Source: Methylibium rhizosphaerae
GTDB lineage: Bacteria > Pseudomonadota > Gammaproteobacteria > Burkholderiales > Burkholderiaceae_C
DNA: 64,000 bases
Reading direction: 5' to 3'
NCBI RefSeq assembly: GCF_006386545.1
Contig: NZ_SWAR01000022.1
Span: 1 to 64,000, forward strand
The translations under genes were made by a program, and so were the position numbers. Positions 16,623-25,927 of the stretch are shown piece by piece. Position 1 is the stretch's first letter. The number at the start of each line of letters is the position of its first letter. The notes under the pieces are model-generated. The model saw only the letters and a program-made list of their open reading frames with translations, did no database searches and had not been told where the DNA came from.

Positions 16623-18356
16623 TCAACGCGGCGCCAGCCAGGCGGCACGGCGCTTGTTCGCCGGATGGCCCGCCTGCGTGTTGGGCGTGAGGGTCACGGT
16701 GCCTTGAGCCGCGGTGGTGGTGGGCAGCGTGAGATGCAGCAGGCGGCCGTCGCGTGCAGCCAGCAGCGGCAGCGGCTGGTCGAAGGCGCGCAGCAGCACC
16801 AGGTCGTCGAGCTTGCGCAGGCGCCAGTCGCCCAGGGCGATGAGTTCGTCGCCTGCCGCCAAGCCGGCGGCCTCGGCCGCGCTGCCGCGCAGCACCGACT
16901 GCACCTTGAGGCTGCCGTTCGCTTCGTTCACGCGCGCGCCCAGGCGCTGCACCGCCGACGGGGCATCCTGCTTCCAGGCCACGCCGTGGGTTTCGAGCAG
17001 CGCGGCCAGCGGCAGCTCGCCGGTGCCGTGCACCCATGCGCCGAGTTCGCGGCGGTAGCTGCGCTTGCCGACCTGTTGCAGCGCGGAGAGGATGTCTGCT
17101 TCGTCGATCGGGCCGCCCTGGCTCTGCTGCCACAGCGCCTGCAGCACCGCGTCGAGCGTGCCCTTGCCTTCTCCACGCAGGGTGAGGTCCAGCGCCAGCG
17201 CAACCAGCGAGCCCTTGGTGTAGTAGCTCACCGTGGCATTGCTGCTGTTTTCGTCCGGGCGGTAGTACTTGACCCAGGCGTCGAAGCTGGACTGCGCGAC
17301 GCTTTGCACCTGCCGGCCCGGCGTGCCCAGCACCTGGTTGACCGTCTTGGCTACCAGCTTGAGGTAGCGTGCCTCGTCGATGAGGCCGGCGCGCACCAGG
17401 AAGATGTCGTCGTAGTAGGACGTGAAGCCTTCGAAGAACCACAGCAGCTGCGTGTAGTTCTCGCGCGTGTAGTCGTAAGGCGCGAACTCGCGCGGCTTCA
17501 GGCGCTTGACGTTCCAGGTGTGGAAGTACTCGTGGCTGATCAGCCCGAGCAGGGTCACGTAGCCCTCGGGCAGGCCCTGCATGCCCGTGCGCGGCAGGTC
17601 GCGCCGGTTGGCGATGAGGGCGGTGCTGGCGCGGTGCTCCAGGCCGCCGTAGCCGTCGTCCACCGCGTTGAGCAGGAACACGTAGCGCTTGAAGGGCGGC
17701 CTGGCGCCGTCGGGGTGCCAGAAGGCAATCTGGGCTTCGCAGATCTTGCGGGCGTCGGCGAGCAGGCGCTTGCCGTCGAACCCGGGCATGGCGCCGGCCA
17801 CGACGAACTCGTGCGTGATGCCCGCGGCCTTGAATTCGCCGCGCCAGAAGCGGCCGAGCTCCACCGGGTGGTCGACCAGCTCGTCATAGTCGGCCGCCTC
17901 ATGCAGGCCGCGGCCGCCCGACCTGGCGGCAGGCAGCGAGGTGGCCACTTCCCAGCCGCGCGGCAGGCTGCCGATCTGCAGCTCGTGCGGCGTGGCTTCG
18001 CGGCCGTGCACCCGCAGGAACACGCTGGTGCCGTTGAAGAAGCCGCGTTGCGCGTCGAGCCAGGCGGTGCGCACCGAGGTGTCGAAGGCGTAGACGAGAT
18101 AGCTCACCGTCAGGGCGCCGCGGCCGTCGCAGTGGGCCACCCAGGTCGCCTTGTCGCGCTGCACCAGCCGCACCGGCCGGCTGCCCTGCTTCGCTTCGAA
18201 ATGCGAGAGGTGCCGGGCGAATTCGCGCACCAGGTAGCTGCCGGGAATCCACACCGGCAGGCTGAGCACCTGTTCGGCCTCGGGCTCGGCCACTTTGAGC
18301 GTGACACGGTAGAGATGCGCGTTGGCGTCGAAGACTTCGATGCGGTATCGGATCAT
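16623..18356 (-). CDS. M61 family glycyl aminopeptidase with PDZ domain
   Basis: This 577-residue zinc peptidase has an N-terminal beta domain (VWIPGSYLVREFARHLSHFE near residues 35-54). The catalytic domain has the zinc motif HEYFH (275-279), a third ligand candidate Glu309 in FFEGFTSYYDD, and WNVKRLKPREF. A C-terminal PDZ domain starts near residue 480 (SVLRGSAAEAAGLAAGDELIALG). No signal peptide is seen. Family members release N-terminal glycine or alanine from peptides. The open frame continues upstream to 19001, but the ATG at 18356 matches the family N-terminus. It follows the DUF3429 gene by 14 nt. Confidence 0.92.
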   Translation of the reverse strand: MIRYRIEVFDANAHLYRVTLKVAEPEAEQVLSLPVWIPGSYLVREFARHLSHFEAKQGSRPVRLVQRDKATWVAHCDGRGALTVSYLVYAFDTSVRTAWLDAQRGFFNGTSVFLRVHGREATPHELQIGSLPRGWEVATSLPAARSGGRGLHEAADYDELVDHPVELGRFWRGEFKAAGITHEFVVAGAMPGFDGKRLLADARKICEAQIAFWHPDGARPPFKRYVFLLNAVDDGYGGLEHRASTALIANRRDLPRTGMQGLPEGYVTLLGLISHEYFHTWNVKRLKPREFAPYDYTRENYTQLLWFFEGFTSYYDDIFLVRAGLIDEARYLKLVAKTVNQVLGTPGRQVQSVAQSSFDAWVKYYRPDENSSNATVSYYTKGSLVALALDLTLRGEGKGTLDAVLQALWQQSQGGPIDEADILSALQQVGKRSYRRELGAWVHGTGELPLAALLETHGVAWKQDAPSAVQRLGARVNEANGSLKVQSVLRGSAAEAAGLAAGDELIALGDWRLRKLDDLVLLRAFDQPLPLLAARDGRLLHLTLPTTTAAQGTVTLTPNTQAGHPANKRRAAWLAPR

Positions 18357-18370
18357 GGTGAGGGCGTGAT

Positions 18371-18844
18371 TCAGCTGCCGGCGGCGGCGAGGAAACAGCA
18401 CAGTGCTGCCACGGCAGTGAGCCGGAAACGCAGCGTGAGCCAGGTCGCGACGCCCGACGATGCGTAGCTCTTGCGGTCCGCCAGGTAGCAGCCGATGAGG
18501 GCCGCTCCCTGCAGCACGAGGCCTGCATAGGCCGGCATCACGACGGCCACCCACGCGACGAACACGAACAGGGCGCTCCATGCAAACGGCACCGGCGATG
18601 GCACCGACTGCCGCATCGCCAGCCCCCAATGGGCGCCCGCAAGGAACGACACGGCCAGCGCCGCGTACTTGGCCAGGGCGTCCACCACGTAGGGGTGGGC
18701 GTCGGGGCGGACCAGCCACACCAGCAGGGCGCCCAGCACGAAAGGCAGCAGGCCGGCATAAGCCAGCCGGGCGGCCACCGGGGCGGGCCGGGTGGAGCCG
18801 GGGACGGAGTGTTGGTGCGCGGGCGAGCGGGCCAGGGCGGTCAC
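18371..18844 (-). CDS. DUF3429 integral membrane protein
   Basis: This 157-residue protein has about five hydrophobic helices. The family pattern runs LAYAGLLPFVLGALLVWL, then AALAVSFLAGAHWGLAM, then ALFVFVAWVAVVMPAYAGL and GCYLADRKSY. The role is unknown. The GTG at 18844 is the preferred start because it gives a short N-terminal tail before the first helix. The frame is open to 18979 with ATG codons at 18979 and 18928, so the N-terminus could be up to 45 residues longer. It is the first gene of a probable DUF3429-M61-DUF3108 operon. Confidence 0.75.
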   Translation of the reverse strand: MTALARSPAHQHSVPGSTRPAPVAARLAYAGLLPFVLGALLVWLVRPDAHPYVVDALAKYAALAVSFLAGAHWGLAMRQSVPSPVPFAWSALFVFVAWVAVVMPAYAGLVLQGAALIGCYLADRKSYASSGVATWLTLRFRLTAVAALCCFLAAAGS

Positions 18845-19167
18845 GGTGGGGCAGGGGGTCGTGTGAGAAGACGGCGATTGTCGCTGCTGCCCGCGAACGA
18901 GGGGATGGGGGCACTCGGCCTTGTGCATCCATCGCCCGCGGGTGGGCGTAGAGCGTTTTGCGGGGAATCGCAGGGCCATCGTCCTGGCGCCAGCCCCTCA
19001 CGGCCGTTCGCGGATAGTTGCAAATTCAGGAACGGTTGGTTCGCGATTTTGCGATTTATCTTCGAATCCGTGAATTCTAAAGTTACGGCCATGGACGACG
19101 CCGGATGCGCATCCACCGACGCCAGCCCACCCAACCTACCCAACCCGGATGTGCGAAAGGAACTGTC
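18845..19167. other. 323-nt intergenic region between divergent genes
   Basis: This region separates the DUF3429 gene (minus) from the small secreted protein (plus). Its right part, about 19018-19085, is clearly AT-richer than the surrounding sequence and includes TTCGAA and GAATTC. It is the likely promoter region of the plus-strand gene, although I cannot pick confident -35/-10 hexamers. An AAAGGAAC ribosome-binding site lies at 19155-19162. No RNA gene or conserved ORF is seen. Confidence 0.4.
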
Positions 19168-19542
19168 ATGAACAAGCTGTCTGCCACCGTTGCCACCCTT
19201 CTTGTCGCCGTTGCTGCCACGAGCGCACAAGCTGCCGATCCCAAGCCCGAGGACTACGGCGTCTTCCTGGCACCGCAAGCCCAGAGCACGCAAACCCGTG
19301 AAGCGGTGCGCGCTCAGGTTCAGCAGCGTGCCCGCACCGAAAGCTGGTTCGCCGAGCGCAACCCCGCCAACAGCGGCGTGTTCCTGCCCACCGTGCAACA
19401 GCAGCAGGTGAGCGAGCCGGTGCGTGCCCAGGCTCCGAAGGCCCGCGCCGACGTGCGTGCCGAGTACAACCCGGCCGACTACGGCGTGTTCCTGGCCCCC
19501 GCCGCCAAGGAAGCCCAGCCGCAGTACGCGCAAGCCAAGTAA
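19168..19542 (+). CDS. small secreted protein with repeated YGVFLAP motif
   Basis: This 124-residue protein has a signal peptide (residues 1-23, cleavage at SAQA-AD). The mature part of about 100 residues holds three copies of one motif: DYGVFLAPQ, NSGVFLPTV and DYGVFLAPA, each about 45-50 residues apart and preceded by an acidic or Asn-Pro stretch. It is rich in Gln, Arg and Ala, with no cysteine and no membrane helix, so it is probably periplasmic or secreted and poorly structured. I do not recognise the family. It has a good ribosome-binding site (AAGGAAC) and a strong terminator downstream, suggesting high expression. Confidence 0.75.
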   Translation: MNKLSATVATLLVAVAATSAQAADPKPEDYGVFLAPQAQSTQTREAVRAQVQQRARTESWFAERNPANSGVFLPTVQQQQVSEPVRAQAPKARADVRAEYNPADYGVFLAPAAKEAQPQYAQAK

Positions 19543-19544
19543 GA

Positions 19545-19679
19545 GTGACTTGTGACTGGTGATCAGTGACTGTGATCAGTGACGGGTCGCCCACAAGGAA
19601 CAAAGCCCCGGCACCGCAAGGTGCCGGGGCTTTTGCATTGACCAGTCACAAGTCACTGGTCACCGATCACTGGTCACTA
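19545..19679. repeat. inverted and degenerate GTGACTGGTGATC repeats around a terminator
   Basis: GTGACTTGTGACTGGT at 19545-19560 is exactly inverted at 19641-19656. Both arms continue into short degenerate units (GTGATCAGTGAC on the left; CACTGGTCACCGATCAC on the right, ending within the lysS stop codon). The 14-bp terminator stem lies in the middle. The arrangement resembles a dyad repetitive extragenic element, but no other copy is seen in this window. Confidence 0.6.
19602..19633. terminator. bidirectional rho-independent terminator
   Basis: A perfect 14-bp stem (AAAGCCCCGGCACC / GGTGCCGGGGCTTT) with a GCAA tetraloop is flanked by A- and T-runs on each side. It serves both the small secreted-protein gene (plus) and lysS (minus), which converge here. 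Confidence 0.93.
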
Positions 19680-21191
19680 CCCTTCCCGTCTGAGCGCCGG
19701 GAACAGGATCACGTCGCGGATGTTGGGTGAATCGGTCAGCAGCATCATCAGCCGGTCGATGCCGATGCCGCAGCCGCCGGTGGGCGGCAGGCCGTATTCG
19801 AGCGCGCGGATGAAGTCGGCGTCGTAGTACATCGCCTCCTCGTCACCGGCATCCTTGTTGGCGGCCTGGGCGGCAAAGCGCGCAGCCTGGTCTTCCGGGT
19901 CGTTCAGCTCCGAGAAGCCGTTGCCGAATTCGCGGCCGGTGATGAACAGCTCGAACCGTTCGGTGATGGTCGGGTCGGTGTCCGAGGCGCGGGCCAGCGG
20001 CGACACCTCGACCGGGTAGTCGATGATGAAGGTCGGCTGCCAGAGCTTCTCTTCCACGGCTGCCTCGAACAGGCCGAACTGCAGCTCGGCCAGCGACCAG
20101 TGCGCCGGCGGCTCCTCGCCCAGGGCCTTGAGCTTGTCGTGCAGCACCCGGGCGTCGCGCGACTCGGCCTCCGACAGCCCGGCGTACTTGACCAGGGAGT
20201 CGCGCACCGACAGGCGCGCGAACGGCGCCTCCAGGTCCACGTCCTGCCCCTGGTACTTCACATGGGCCGAGCCGGTGGCCTTGCGCGCCGCGTGGCGCAG
20301 CAGGGCCTCGGTGTAGTCCATCAGGTCGTGGTGGTTCCAGTAGGCCGCATAGAACTCCATCATGGTGAACTCGGGGTTGTGACGCACCGAGATGCCTTCG
20401 TTGCGGAAGTTGCGGTTGATCTCGAACACGCGCTCGAAGCCGCCCACCACCAGGCGCTTGAGGTACAGCTCCGGCGCAATGCGCAGGAACATCTCCTGGT
20501 CGAGCGCGTTGTGGTGCGTGACGAAGGGCTTGGCGTTGGCGCCGCCCGGGATCGGGTGCAGCATCGGCGTTTCCACTTCGAGGAAGCCGTGCTCGACCAT
20601 GAACTGGCGGATCGAAGCGACCGCCTTGCTGCGAGCCGCGAAGCGGGCGCGCGCCTGCTCGTCCATGATGAGGTCGACATAGCGCTGGCGGTACTTCAGC
20701 TCCTGGTCGGCCATGCCGTGGAACTTGTCGGGCAGCGGCCGCAGATTCTTGGTCAGCAGGCGGATGCTCGACACCTTGATGGTCAGCTCGCCAGTCTTGG
20801 TCTTGAAGAGCGTGCCTTCGCAGCCGAGGATGTCGCCCAGGTCCCAGTGCTTGAAGGCATTGAGCGCGTCCATGCCCACGCCGTCGGCCGTCACGTAGAT
20901 CTGCAGCCGGCCCGAGCCGTCCTGCAGCGTGGCGAAGCATGCCTTGCCCATCACGCGCTTGAGCATCATGCGGCCGGCGATGCAGGCGACCAGCGGATGC
21001 GATTCGAGCTCCTCGTTGGTCTTGCCTTCGTGCTGCCGGTGCAGGTCGGCCGCATGGTCGCGCGGCTTGAAGTCGTTGGGAAAGGCCACGCCCTGGGCGC
21101 GAATGGCGGCGAGCTTTTCGCGGCGCTCGGCGATCAGCTGGTTGTCGTCGGCTGCGACGGGGGCGGCTTGCGGTTGGGGCGTGGAGGTCAT
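19677..21191 (-). CDS. lysS: lysine--tRNA ligase, class II
   Basis: This 504-residue cytosolic enzyme charges tRNA-Lys. An N-terminal OB-fold anticodon-binding domain ([20 protein letters not shown] at about 95-115) is followed by the class II catalytic core. Motif 2 contains [20 protein letters not shown], and the C-terminal motif 3 reads [13 protein letters not shown]. Length and motifs are normal. The ATG at 21191 was chosen over an in-frame start at 21359. A TAAAAT box (minus strand, 21217-21222) about 25 nt upstream is a plausible -10. It is divergent from the polysaccharide locus. Confidence 0.97.
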   Translation of the reverse strand: MTSTPQPQAAPVAADDNQLIAERREKLAAIRAQGVAFPNDFKPRDHAADLHRQHEGKTNEELESHPLVACIAGRMMLKRVMGKACFATLQDGSGRLQIYVTADGVGMDALNAFKHWDLGDILGCEGTLFKTKTGELTIKVSSIRLLTKNLRPLPDKFHGMADQELKYRQRYVDLIMDEQARARFAARSKAVASIRQFMVEHGFLEVETPMLHPIPGGANAKPFVTHHNALDQEMFLRIAPELYLKRLVVGGFERVFEINRNFRNEGISVRHNPEFTMMEFYAAYWNHHDLMDYTEALLRHAARKATGSAHVKYQGQDVDLEAPFARLSVRDSLVKYAGLSEAESRDARVLHDKLKALGEEPPAHWSLAELQFGLFEAAVEEKLWQPTFIIDYPVEVSPLARASDTDPTITERFELFITGREFGNGFSELNDPEDQAARFAAQAANKDAGDEEAMYYDADFIRALEYGLPPTGGCGIGIDRLMMLLTDSPNIRDVILFPALRREG

Positions 21192-21294
21192 CGTCAACTC
21201 GTTGAATTTGCTGGCAATTTTAGGGCCGCGCCCGCGGTGCCCCGGTAAACTTGCCGCTTTGCCCGGCTTCCCTCGAGTGGGCGCACGGTTTTCC

Positions 21295-22353
21295 ATGAGT
21301 GCACCGCATCCCGTCACTGACAGAAAGATCCGCTTCGCCCTGGTGGGCTGCGGCCGCATTTCGAGGAATCACATCGCGGCCCTCGAGCGCCACACCGGAC
21401 GCGCCGAACTGGTCGCGGTGTGCGACAACAGGGCGGACGTGCTCGCGGCAACGGCCGCTGCGACCGGCGCCGCCGCTCATGCCTCGCTCGATGCGCTGCT
21501 GGCCGCAAGCGACGCCGACGTGGTCATCTTGGCCACCCCGAGCGGGCTGCATTCGCGGCAGGCCATCAAGGTGGCCCAGGCGGGCCGGCACGTGCTGACC
21601 GAAAAGCCGATGGCCACCAAGTGGGACGAAGGCATGGCCATGGTGCGCGCCTGTCGGGACGCCGGGGTGAAGCTGTTCGTCGTGAAGCAGAACCGCCTCA
21701 ACGCCACCATGCAGCGGCTCAAGCAGGCCATCGATCAGGGACGCTTCGGCCGCATCGTGATGGCCAACGTCAACGTGTTCTGGACGCGCCCGCAGAGCTA
21801 CTACGACGAGGCACCGTGGCGCGGCCGCTGGGACATGGACGGCGGCGCCTTCATGAACCAGGCCAGCCACTATGTGGACATGGTCGACTGGCTCATCGGG
21901 CCGGTGGACAACGTTCATGCGTACACCGCCACCCTGGCGCGCGACATCGAGGCCGAGGACACCGGCGTGATGTCGCTGCGGCTGCGCTCCGGCGCGCTCG
22001 CCTCCATCAACGTCACCATGCTCACCCACGGCAAGAACTTCGAAGGCAGCATCACGTTGCTCGGCGAGCGCGGCACGGTGCGCATGGGCGGCGTGGCGGT
22101 CAACGAGATCCAGCACTGGGAATTCGACGAGCCGCGCCCCGAAGATGCGGACGTTCGCAACGCCAGCTACGCGACGCCCTCGGTCTACGGCTTCGGGCAC
22201 CCGCTCTACTACGACAACGTGATCCGCACGCTGCGCGGCGAGGCCAGCGCCGAAGTGGACGGCTACGAGGGCCTGCGCTCGCTCGAAGTCATCATCGCGG
22301 CCTACCGCTCGGCACGCGACGGCGTGCGCGTCGGCCTGCCGCTGGTCTTCTGA
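21295..22353 (+). CDS. wbpB: UDP-GlcNAcA 3-dehydrogenase (WbpB/WlbA type), Gfo/Idh/MocA family
   Basis: This 352-residue NAD-dependent oxidoreductase has an N-terminal Rossmann motif ([14 protein letters not shown]), the Gfo/Idh EKPMATKW block with catalytic Lys, and [19 protein letters not shown] with the active-site His. The segment [16 protein letters not shown] is characteristic of WlbA. It oxidises C3 of UDP-GlcNAcA, the first step toward UDP-GlcNAc(3NAc)A. It is the first gene of the plus-strand polysaccharide block; the acetyltransferase and aminotransferase of the same pathway follow directly. A TAAACT box at 21246-21251 is a weak promoter candidate. Confidence 0.9.
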   Translation: MSAPHPVTDRKIRFALVGCGRISRNHIAALERHTGRAELVAVCDNRADVLAATAAATGAAAHASLDALLAASDADVVILATPSGLHSRQAIKVAQAGRHVLTEKPMATKWDEGMAMVRACRDAGVKLFVVKQNRLNATMQRLKQAIDQGRFGRIVMANVNVFWTRPQSYYDEAPWRGRWDMDGGAFMNQASHYVDMVDWLIGPVDNVHAYTATLARDIEAEDTGVMSLRLRSGALASINVTMLTHGKNFEGSITLLGERGTVRMGGVAVNEIQHWEFDEPRPEDADVRNASYATPSVYGFGHPLYYDNVIRTLRGEASAEVDGYEGLRSLEVIIAAYRSARDGVRVGLPLVF

Positions 22354-22354
22354 C

Positions 22355-22933
22355 ATGGCCTACTGGAAACACGACAGCGCCATCGTGGACGACGGTGCGC
22401 AGCTCGGCGAAGGCACCAAGGTCTGGCACTTCTGCCATGTGAGCGCCGGGGCCCGCATCGGCGAGCGCTGCGCACTGGGGCAGAACGTCTTCGTCGGCAA
22501 CGACGTGCAGATCGGCCGCAACGTGCGCATCCAGAACAACGTCTCCGTCTACGACGCCGTGACGCTGGAAGATGACGTGTTCTGCGGCCCCAGCATGGTG
22601 TTCACCAACGTCTACAACCCCCGTGCCGCCGTTTCGCGCAAGAGCGAGTACCGCCGCACGCTGGTGCGGCAGGGCGCCACACTGGGCGCCAACTGCACGA
22701 TCGTGTGCGGCGTCACCATCGGCCGCCACGCCTTCGTGGGCGCCGGCGCCGTGGTGCAGAAGGACGTACCCGACTTCGCGCTGGTGGTGGGCGTGCCGGC
22801 CCGGCGCATCGGCTGGATGAGCCGCCACGGAGAGCGCCTGGCCCTGCCCGTCCGGGGCGAGGGCGAAGCTGCCTGCCCGTCCACCGGCGAGCGCTACCGC
22901 CTGCACGGCGACACGCTGCAACCTCTCGAATGA
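22355..22933 (+). CDS. wbpD: UDP-2-acetamido-3-amino-glucuronate N-acetyltransferase (WbpD/WlbB)
   Basis: This 192-residue left-handed beta-helix acyltransferase shows hexapeptide repeats from about residue 8 to 150 ([40 protein letters not shown]). The conserved [18 protein letters not shown] loop is typical of WbpD. It acetylates the 3-amino group of UDP-GlcNAc3NA using acetyl-CoA. It starts 1 nt after the wbpB stop and is followed within 7 nt by wbpE, so the three pathway genes are contiguous. Confidence 0.9.
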   Translation: MAYWKHDSAIVDDGAQLGEGTKVWHFCHVSAGARIGERCALGQNVFVGNDVQIGRNVRIQNNVSVYDAVTLEDDVFCGPSMVFTNVYNPRAAVSRKSEYRRTLVRQGATLGANCTIVCGVTIGRHAFVGAGAVVQKDVPDFALVVGVPARRIGWMSRHGERLALPVRGEGEAACPSTGERYRLHGDTLQPLE

Positions 22934-22940
22934 GCCCCCC

Positions 22941-24038
22941 ATGCAATTCATCGACCTCAAGTCGCAGTACGCGGCCCTGAAGACGTCCATCGACGCGCGC
23001 ATCCAGCGGGTTCTCGACCATGGCCAGTACATCATGGGGCCGGAGGTCCGCGAACTCGAGGAGGCGCTCCAGGCATACACCGGCGCCCGTCACTGCATCA
23101 CCGTGGCCAGCGGCACGGAAGCCTTGCTGATCTCGCTGCTGGCACTGGACCTGAAGCCCGGCGACGAGGTCATCACCACCCCGTTCACCTTTGCCGCCAC
23201 CGCCGAGATGATCGTGCTGCTGGGCGGCTGGCCGGTGTTCGTGGACATCGAACCCGACACCTGCAACATCGATGCGAGCCTCATCGAGGCCGCTATCACG
23301 CCGCGCACGCGCGCCATCATGCCGGTGAGCCTGTACGGCCAGGTGGCCGACATGGAAGCCATCAACGCCGTTGCGTCCCGCCACGGCCTGTCGGTGATCG
23401 AAGATGCCGCGCAGAGCTTCGGGGCCACCTACCAGGGTCGTCGCAGCTGCAATCTGTCCACCTTCGGCTGCACCAGCTTCTTTCCCAGCAAGCCGCTGGG
23501 CTGTTATGGCGATGGCGGCGCCGTCTTCACCAATGACGACGAATTGGCGCAGGCCTGCCGCGAGCTGCGGGTGCACGGTCAGAGCGCCCGTTACACGCAC
23601 ACGCGTGTCGGCGTCGGCGGGCGCATGGACACGCTGCAGTGTGCGGTGGTGCTGGCCAAGCTGGAGCGCTTCGAATGGGAGCTGCAGCAGCGGCTGGCCA
23701 TCGGTGCGCGCTACCACGAGCTGCTGGCCGCCGTGCCCGGCGTCCAGCGACTGGCGGTGCGGCCGGACCGCAACTGCGTCTGGGGCCAGTACACCGTGCT
23801 GGTGCCCGACCGCGCACGTGTGCAGGCCGCCCTGCAGGACGCCGGCATCCCGACTGCAGTGCACTACCCGAAGCCGCTGCATCGCCAGCCGGCCTACAGG
23901 GGCTTCGCACCGGCTCGCAACCTTCCGCACAGCGAGACGGCGGCCGAGCGCGTGCTGAGTCTGCCGATGAGCGCGGACCTGTCCACGACCGATCAGGACC
24001 GGGTGCTCGTGGCGCTGCGCCGGGCGCTGGCGGCCTGA
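22941..24038 (+). CDS. wbpE: UDP-2-acetamido-2-deoxy-3-oxo-glucuronate aminotransferase (WbpE/WlbC)
   Basis: This 365-residue PLP aminotransferase belongs to the DegT/DnrJ/EryC1/StrS family. It begins MQFIDLKSQYAALK, has the GTEALLISLLALDLKPGDE cofactor region, and EDAAQSFGATYQG. The catalytic Lys184 lies in FFPSKPLGCYGDGGAV, matching the position in WbpE. It transfers an amino group from glutamate to C3 of the 3-keto sugar produced by WbpB. It is followed 10 nt later by a flippase gene. Confidence 0.93.
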   Translation: MQFIDLKSQYAALKTSIDARIQRVLDHGQYIMGPEVRELEEALQAYTGARHCITVASGTEALLISLLALDLKPGDEVITTPFTFAATAEMIVLLGGWPVFVDIEPDTCNIDASLIEAAITPRTRAIMPVSLYGQVADMEAINAVASRHGLSVIEDAAQSFGATYQGRRSCNLSTFGCTSFFPSKPLGCYGDGGAVFTNDDELAQACRELRVHGQSARYTHTRVGVGGRMDTLQCAVVLAKLERFEWELQQRLAIGARYHELLAAVPGVQRLAVRPDRNCVWGQYTVLVPDRARVQAALQDAGIPTAVHYPKPLHRQPAYRGFAPARNLPHSETAAERVLSLPMSADLSTTDQDRVLVALRRALAA

Positions 24039-24047
24039 CCCTCCGGC

Positions 24048-25337
24048 ATGGCGACACCAGCCCTGATGCACGCACCCGCAGCCGACACAGGTTCGCCACC
24101 CGGGCTGCTGCGAGCGGTGCTCACGCTGCTGGCCGGCGGCGCTCTGGCGCAGTTGCTGCCGCTGCTGCTGGGGCCGCTGCTGACGCGGCTCTACACGCCG
24201 CAGGATTTCGGCCTGTACCACCTGTTCATGGCGGTGGCCACCAATGCGGCGGTGGTCGCGTGTGCGCGCTACGAGTTCGCGCTGCCGCTGGCGCGCGACG
24301 ACAACGAGGGCCGGTCCCTCCTGGCGTTGTCGGCTTGGCTGCTGCTGCTGACCACCCTCCTGTGCGCGGCGGGCGCGGTCGTGTGGTGGGCACGGACCGG
24401 CGCAACCTGGGTGTTGTGGCTGCCGGTCGCCGTGCTGGCGCTGGGCGCCATGTCGGTGGCCACGCTGCTCGCCACGCGCGAGCAGCGCTTCAAGGCGCTG
24501 GCGGCGAGCCGCGTGGTGCAGCACGGCGGGGGCGCCCTGGCGCAGGCGGCCGCGGGCGTGGCCCAGGCGGGGCTCGCCGGCCTGATCGTGGCGCCCCTCG
24601 CCGCTGCCGGCGCGGCGGTGCTGCTGCTCATGGCGCAGGCGCGCCTGCGGCTGGCGGCCTGGTGGCAGGTGCCGCGGGCGCAATTGCTCGCGGCGGCGCG
24701 GCAGCACCGCAGCTTCCCGTTGCTGAACACGCCGCACGCCTTCAACGGCGCGCTGCTCGACACGCTGTCGCTTTCGCTCATCGCGGCCATGGCCGGGGCG
24801 CCGGCCGCCGGCTTCTGGGGGCTCACGCTGCGCTACCTCAAGGCGCCGGCCACGCTGGTGGGCAGTGCGGTGTCGCAGGCGCTGTACCCGCGTCTCGCGC
24901 AGTCGCAAGGGCTGGCCACCGCAGCTGCTCGCGCCGACGTCGTGCGGGTCATGCTGATGCTCGGCCTCATCGCGGCGCCGCTGGTGCTTGCGTTGTGGCT
25001 CGCCGGGCCCTGGGCCTTTGCCCGGCTCTTCGGCGAGGAATGGCGGGCAGCCGGCGATCTGGCGCGAGGCCTTGCGCTCTACATCGGCGTGCACTTCGTC
25101 GCGTCGCCGCTCGCGGTGGTGACGATGGCCTGGAACGCGCAGGGATGGGCCTTGCGCTACTCGATGCTCGGCCAGCTCATGTTCCTGGCCGGCCTGGCCG
25201 CCGGCCTCTGGACGGGCGGTCTGCAGGGCGCGGGCTGGGGCGTGTCGGCCGCCACGCTGCTGTACTTCGGCTGGTACTTCTGGAAGCTCGCCACCTGGCC
25301 GCTCGCGGTGCCGCCCCAGGCAGGGGAGCCTGGGTGA
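24048..25337 (+). CDS. oligosaccharide flippase family protein (Wzx-like)
   Basis: This 429-residue inner-membrane protein has about 12 hydrophobic helices and the polysaccharide-synthesis N-terminal pattern GPLLTRLYTPQDFGLYHLFM. It also contains NTPHAFNGALLDTLSLSLIA and ARLFGEEWRAAGDLARGLAL. Such proteins flip undecaprenyl-diphosphate-linked repeat units to the periplasm. It is one of two flippases in the locus (the other is at 44721) and the two are not closely similar. ATG at 24048 or 24066 is possible. It shares a GTGA overlap with the next gene. Confidence 0.87.
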   Translation: MATPALMHAPAADTGSPPGLLRAVLTLLAGGALAQLLPLLLGPLLTRLYTPQDFGLYHLFMAVATNAAVVACARYEFALPLARDDNEGRSLLALSAWLLLLTTLLCAAGAVVWWARTGATWVLWLPVAVLALGAMSVATLLATREQRFKALAASRVVQHGGGALAQAAAGVAQAGLAGLIVAPLAAAGAAVLLLMAQARLRLAAWWQVPRAQLLAAARQHRSFPLLNTPHAFNGALLDTLSLSLIAAMAGAPAAGFWGLTLRYLKAPATLVGSAVSQALYPRLAQSQGLATAAARADVVRVMLMLGLIAAPLVLALWLAGPWAFARLFGEEWRAAGDLARGLALYIGVHFVASPLAVVTMAWNAQGWALRYSMLGQLMFLAGLAAGLWTGGLQGAGWGVSAATLLYFGWYFWKLATWPLAVPPQAGEPG

Positions 25338-25927
25338 ACGTCTCGCTGCGGGCCGCTCTCAACCGCTGGCGCCGCCGCCTCGCGCGCGGGCTGCTGTTTC
25401 GCATGGTCTTCGGCGAGGGCTCACAGGGCCGGCTGCTTCCGCACGCACGCATCTCGCCCTCCACCTTCATCGAGCATGAAGAGCGTCTCGTGCTGGCCGA
25501 CCACGTCTACATCGGCCCGTTCAACTACATCGAGGCCAGCGGCGGCGTCACGCTCGAAGAAGGCGTGCAGATCACGAGCCACGTCGCCATCGTCACGCAC
25601 AGCTCGCACCGCGCGATGCGGCTGCTCGGCCGTGCGTATGCGACCGGTGGCGCCGGCCCCATCCCGCCCGGCTGGGTGGCCGGGCCGGTGCGCATCGGCG
25701 CCTACAGCTTCATCGGCCCGCATTCGGTCATCGAAGCCGGTTCCTGGCTCGGTCGCGGCACCATCGTGAGGGCCGGCAGCGTGGTGCGCGGCGAGTTTGC
25801 GGACTTCGCCGTACTGGCCGGCAGCCCGGCGCAGGTGGTGGGCGATTCGCGGGCGAAGGACGAAGCCCTGCTGGCGCGGCACCCCGAGCTGCGCGCGCTC
25901 TACGACGAGTGGGCAGGGGAGCGCTGA
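25334..25927 (+). CDS. hexapeptide-repeat acyltransferase
   Basis: This 197-residue left-handed beta-helix acyltransferase of the WbbJ/LacA class has a basic N-terminal helix and then repeats (LADHVYIGPFNYIEASGGV; GAYSFIGPHSVIEAGSWLG). The acetyl-CoA-site region is VRAGSVVRGEFADFAVLAGS. It probably adds an O-acetyl group to a sugar of the polysaccharide. It does not look like PglD, the bacillosamine N-acetyltransferase. The GTG start at 25334 overlaps the flippase stop (GTGA), and an AGGGGAG ribosome-binding site lies 6 nt upstream. Confidence 0.83.
   Translation: MNVSLRAALNRWRRRLARGLLFRMVFGEGSQGRLLPHARISPSTFIEHEERLVLADHVYIGPFNYIEASGGVTLEEGVQITSHVAIVTHSSHRAMRLLGRAYATGGAGPIPPGWVAGPVRIGAYSFIGPHSVIEAGSWLGRGTIVRAGSVVRGEFADFAVLAGSPAQVVGDSRAKDEALLARHPELRALYDEWAGER

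Noticed and set aside
22713-25094. 793-codon open frame on the minus strand
   Set aside because: It is antisense to wbpD, wbpE and the flippase gene, with an Arg/Gln/His-rich translation and no motif; the plus-strand genes are unmistakable.
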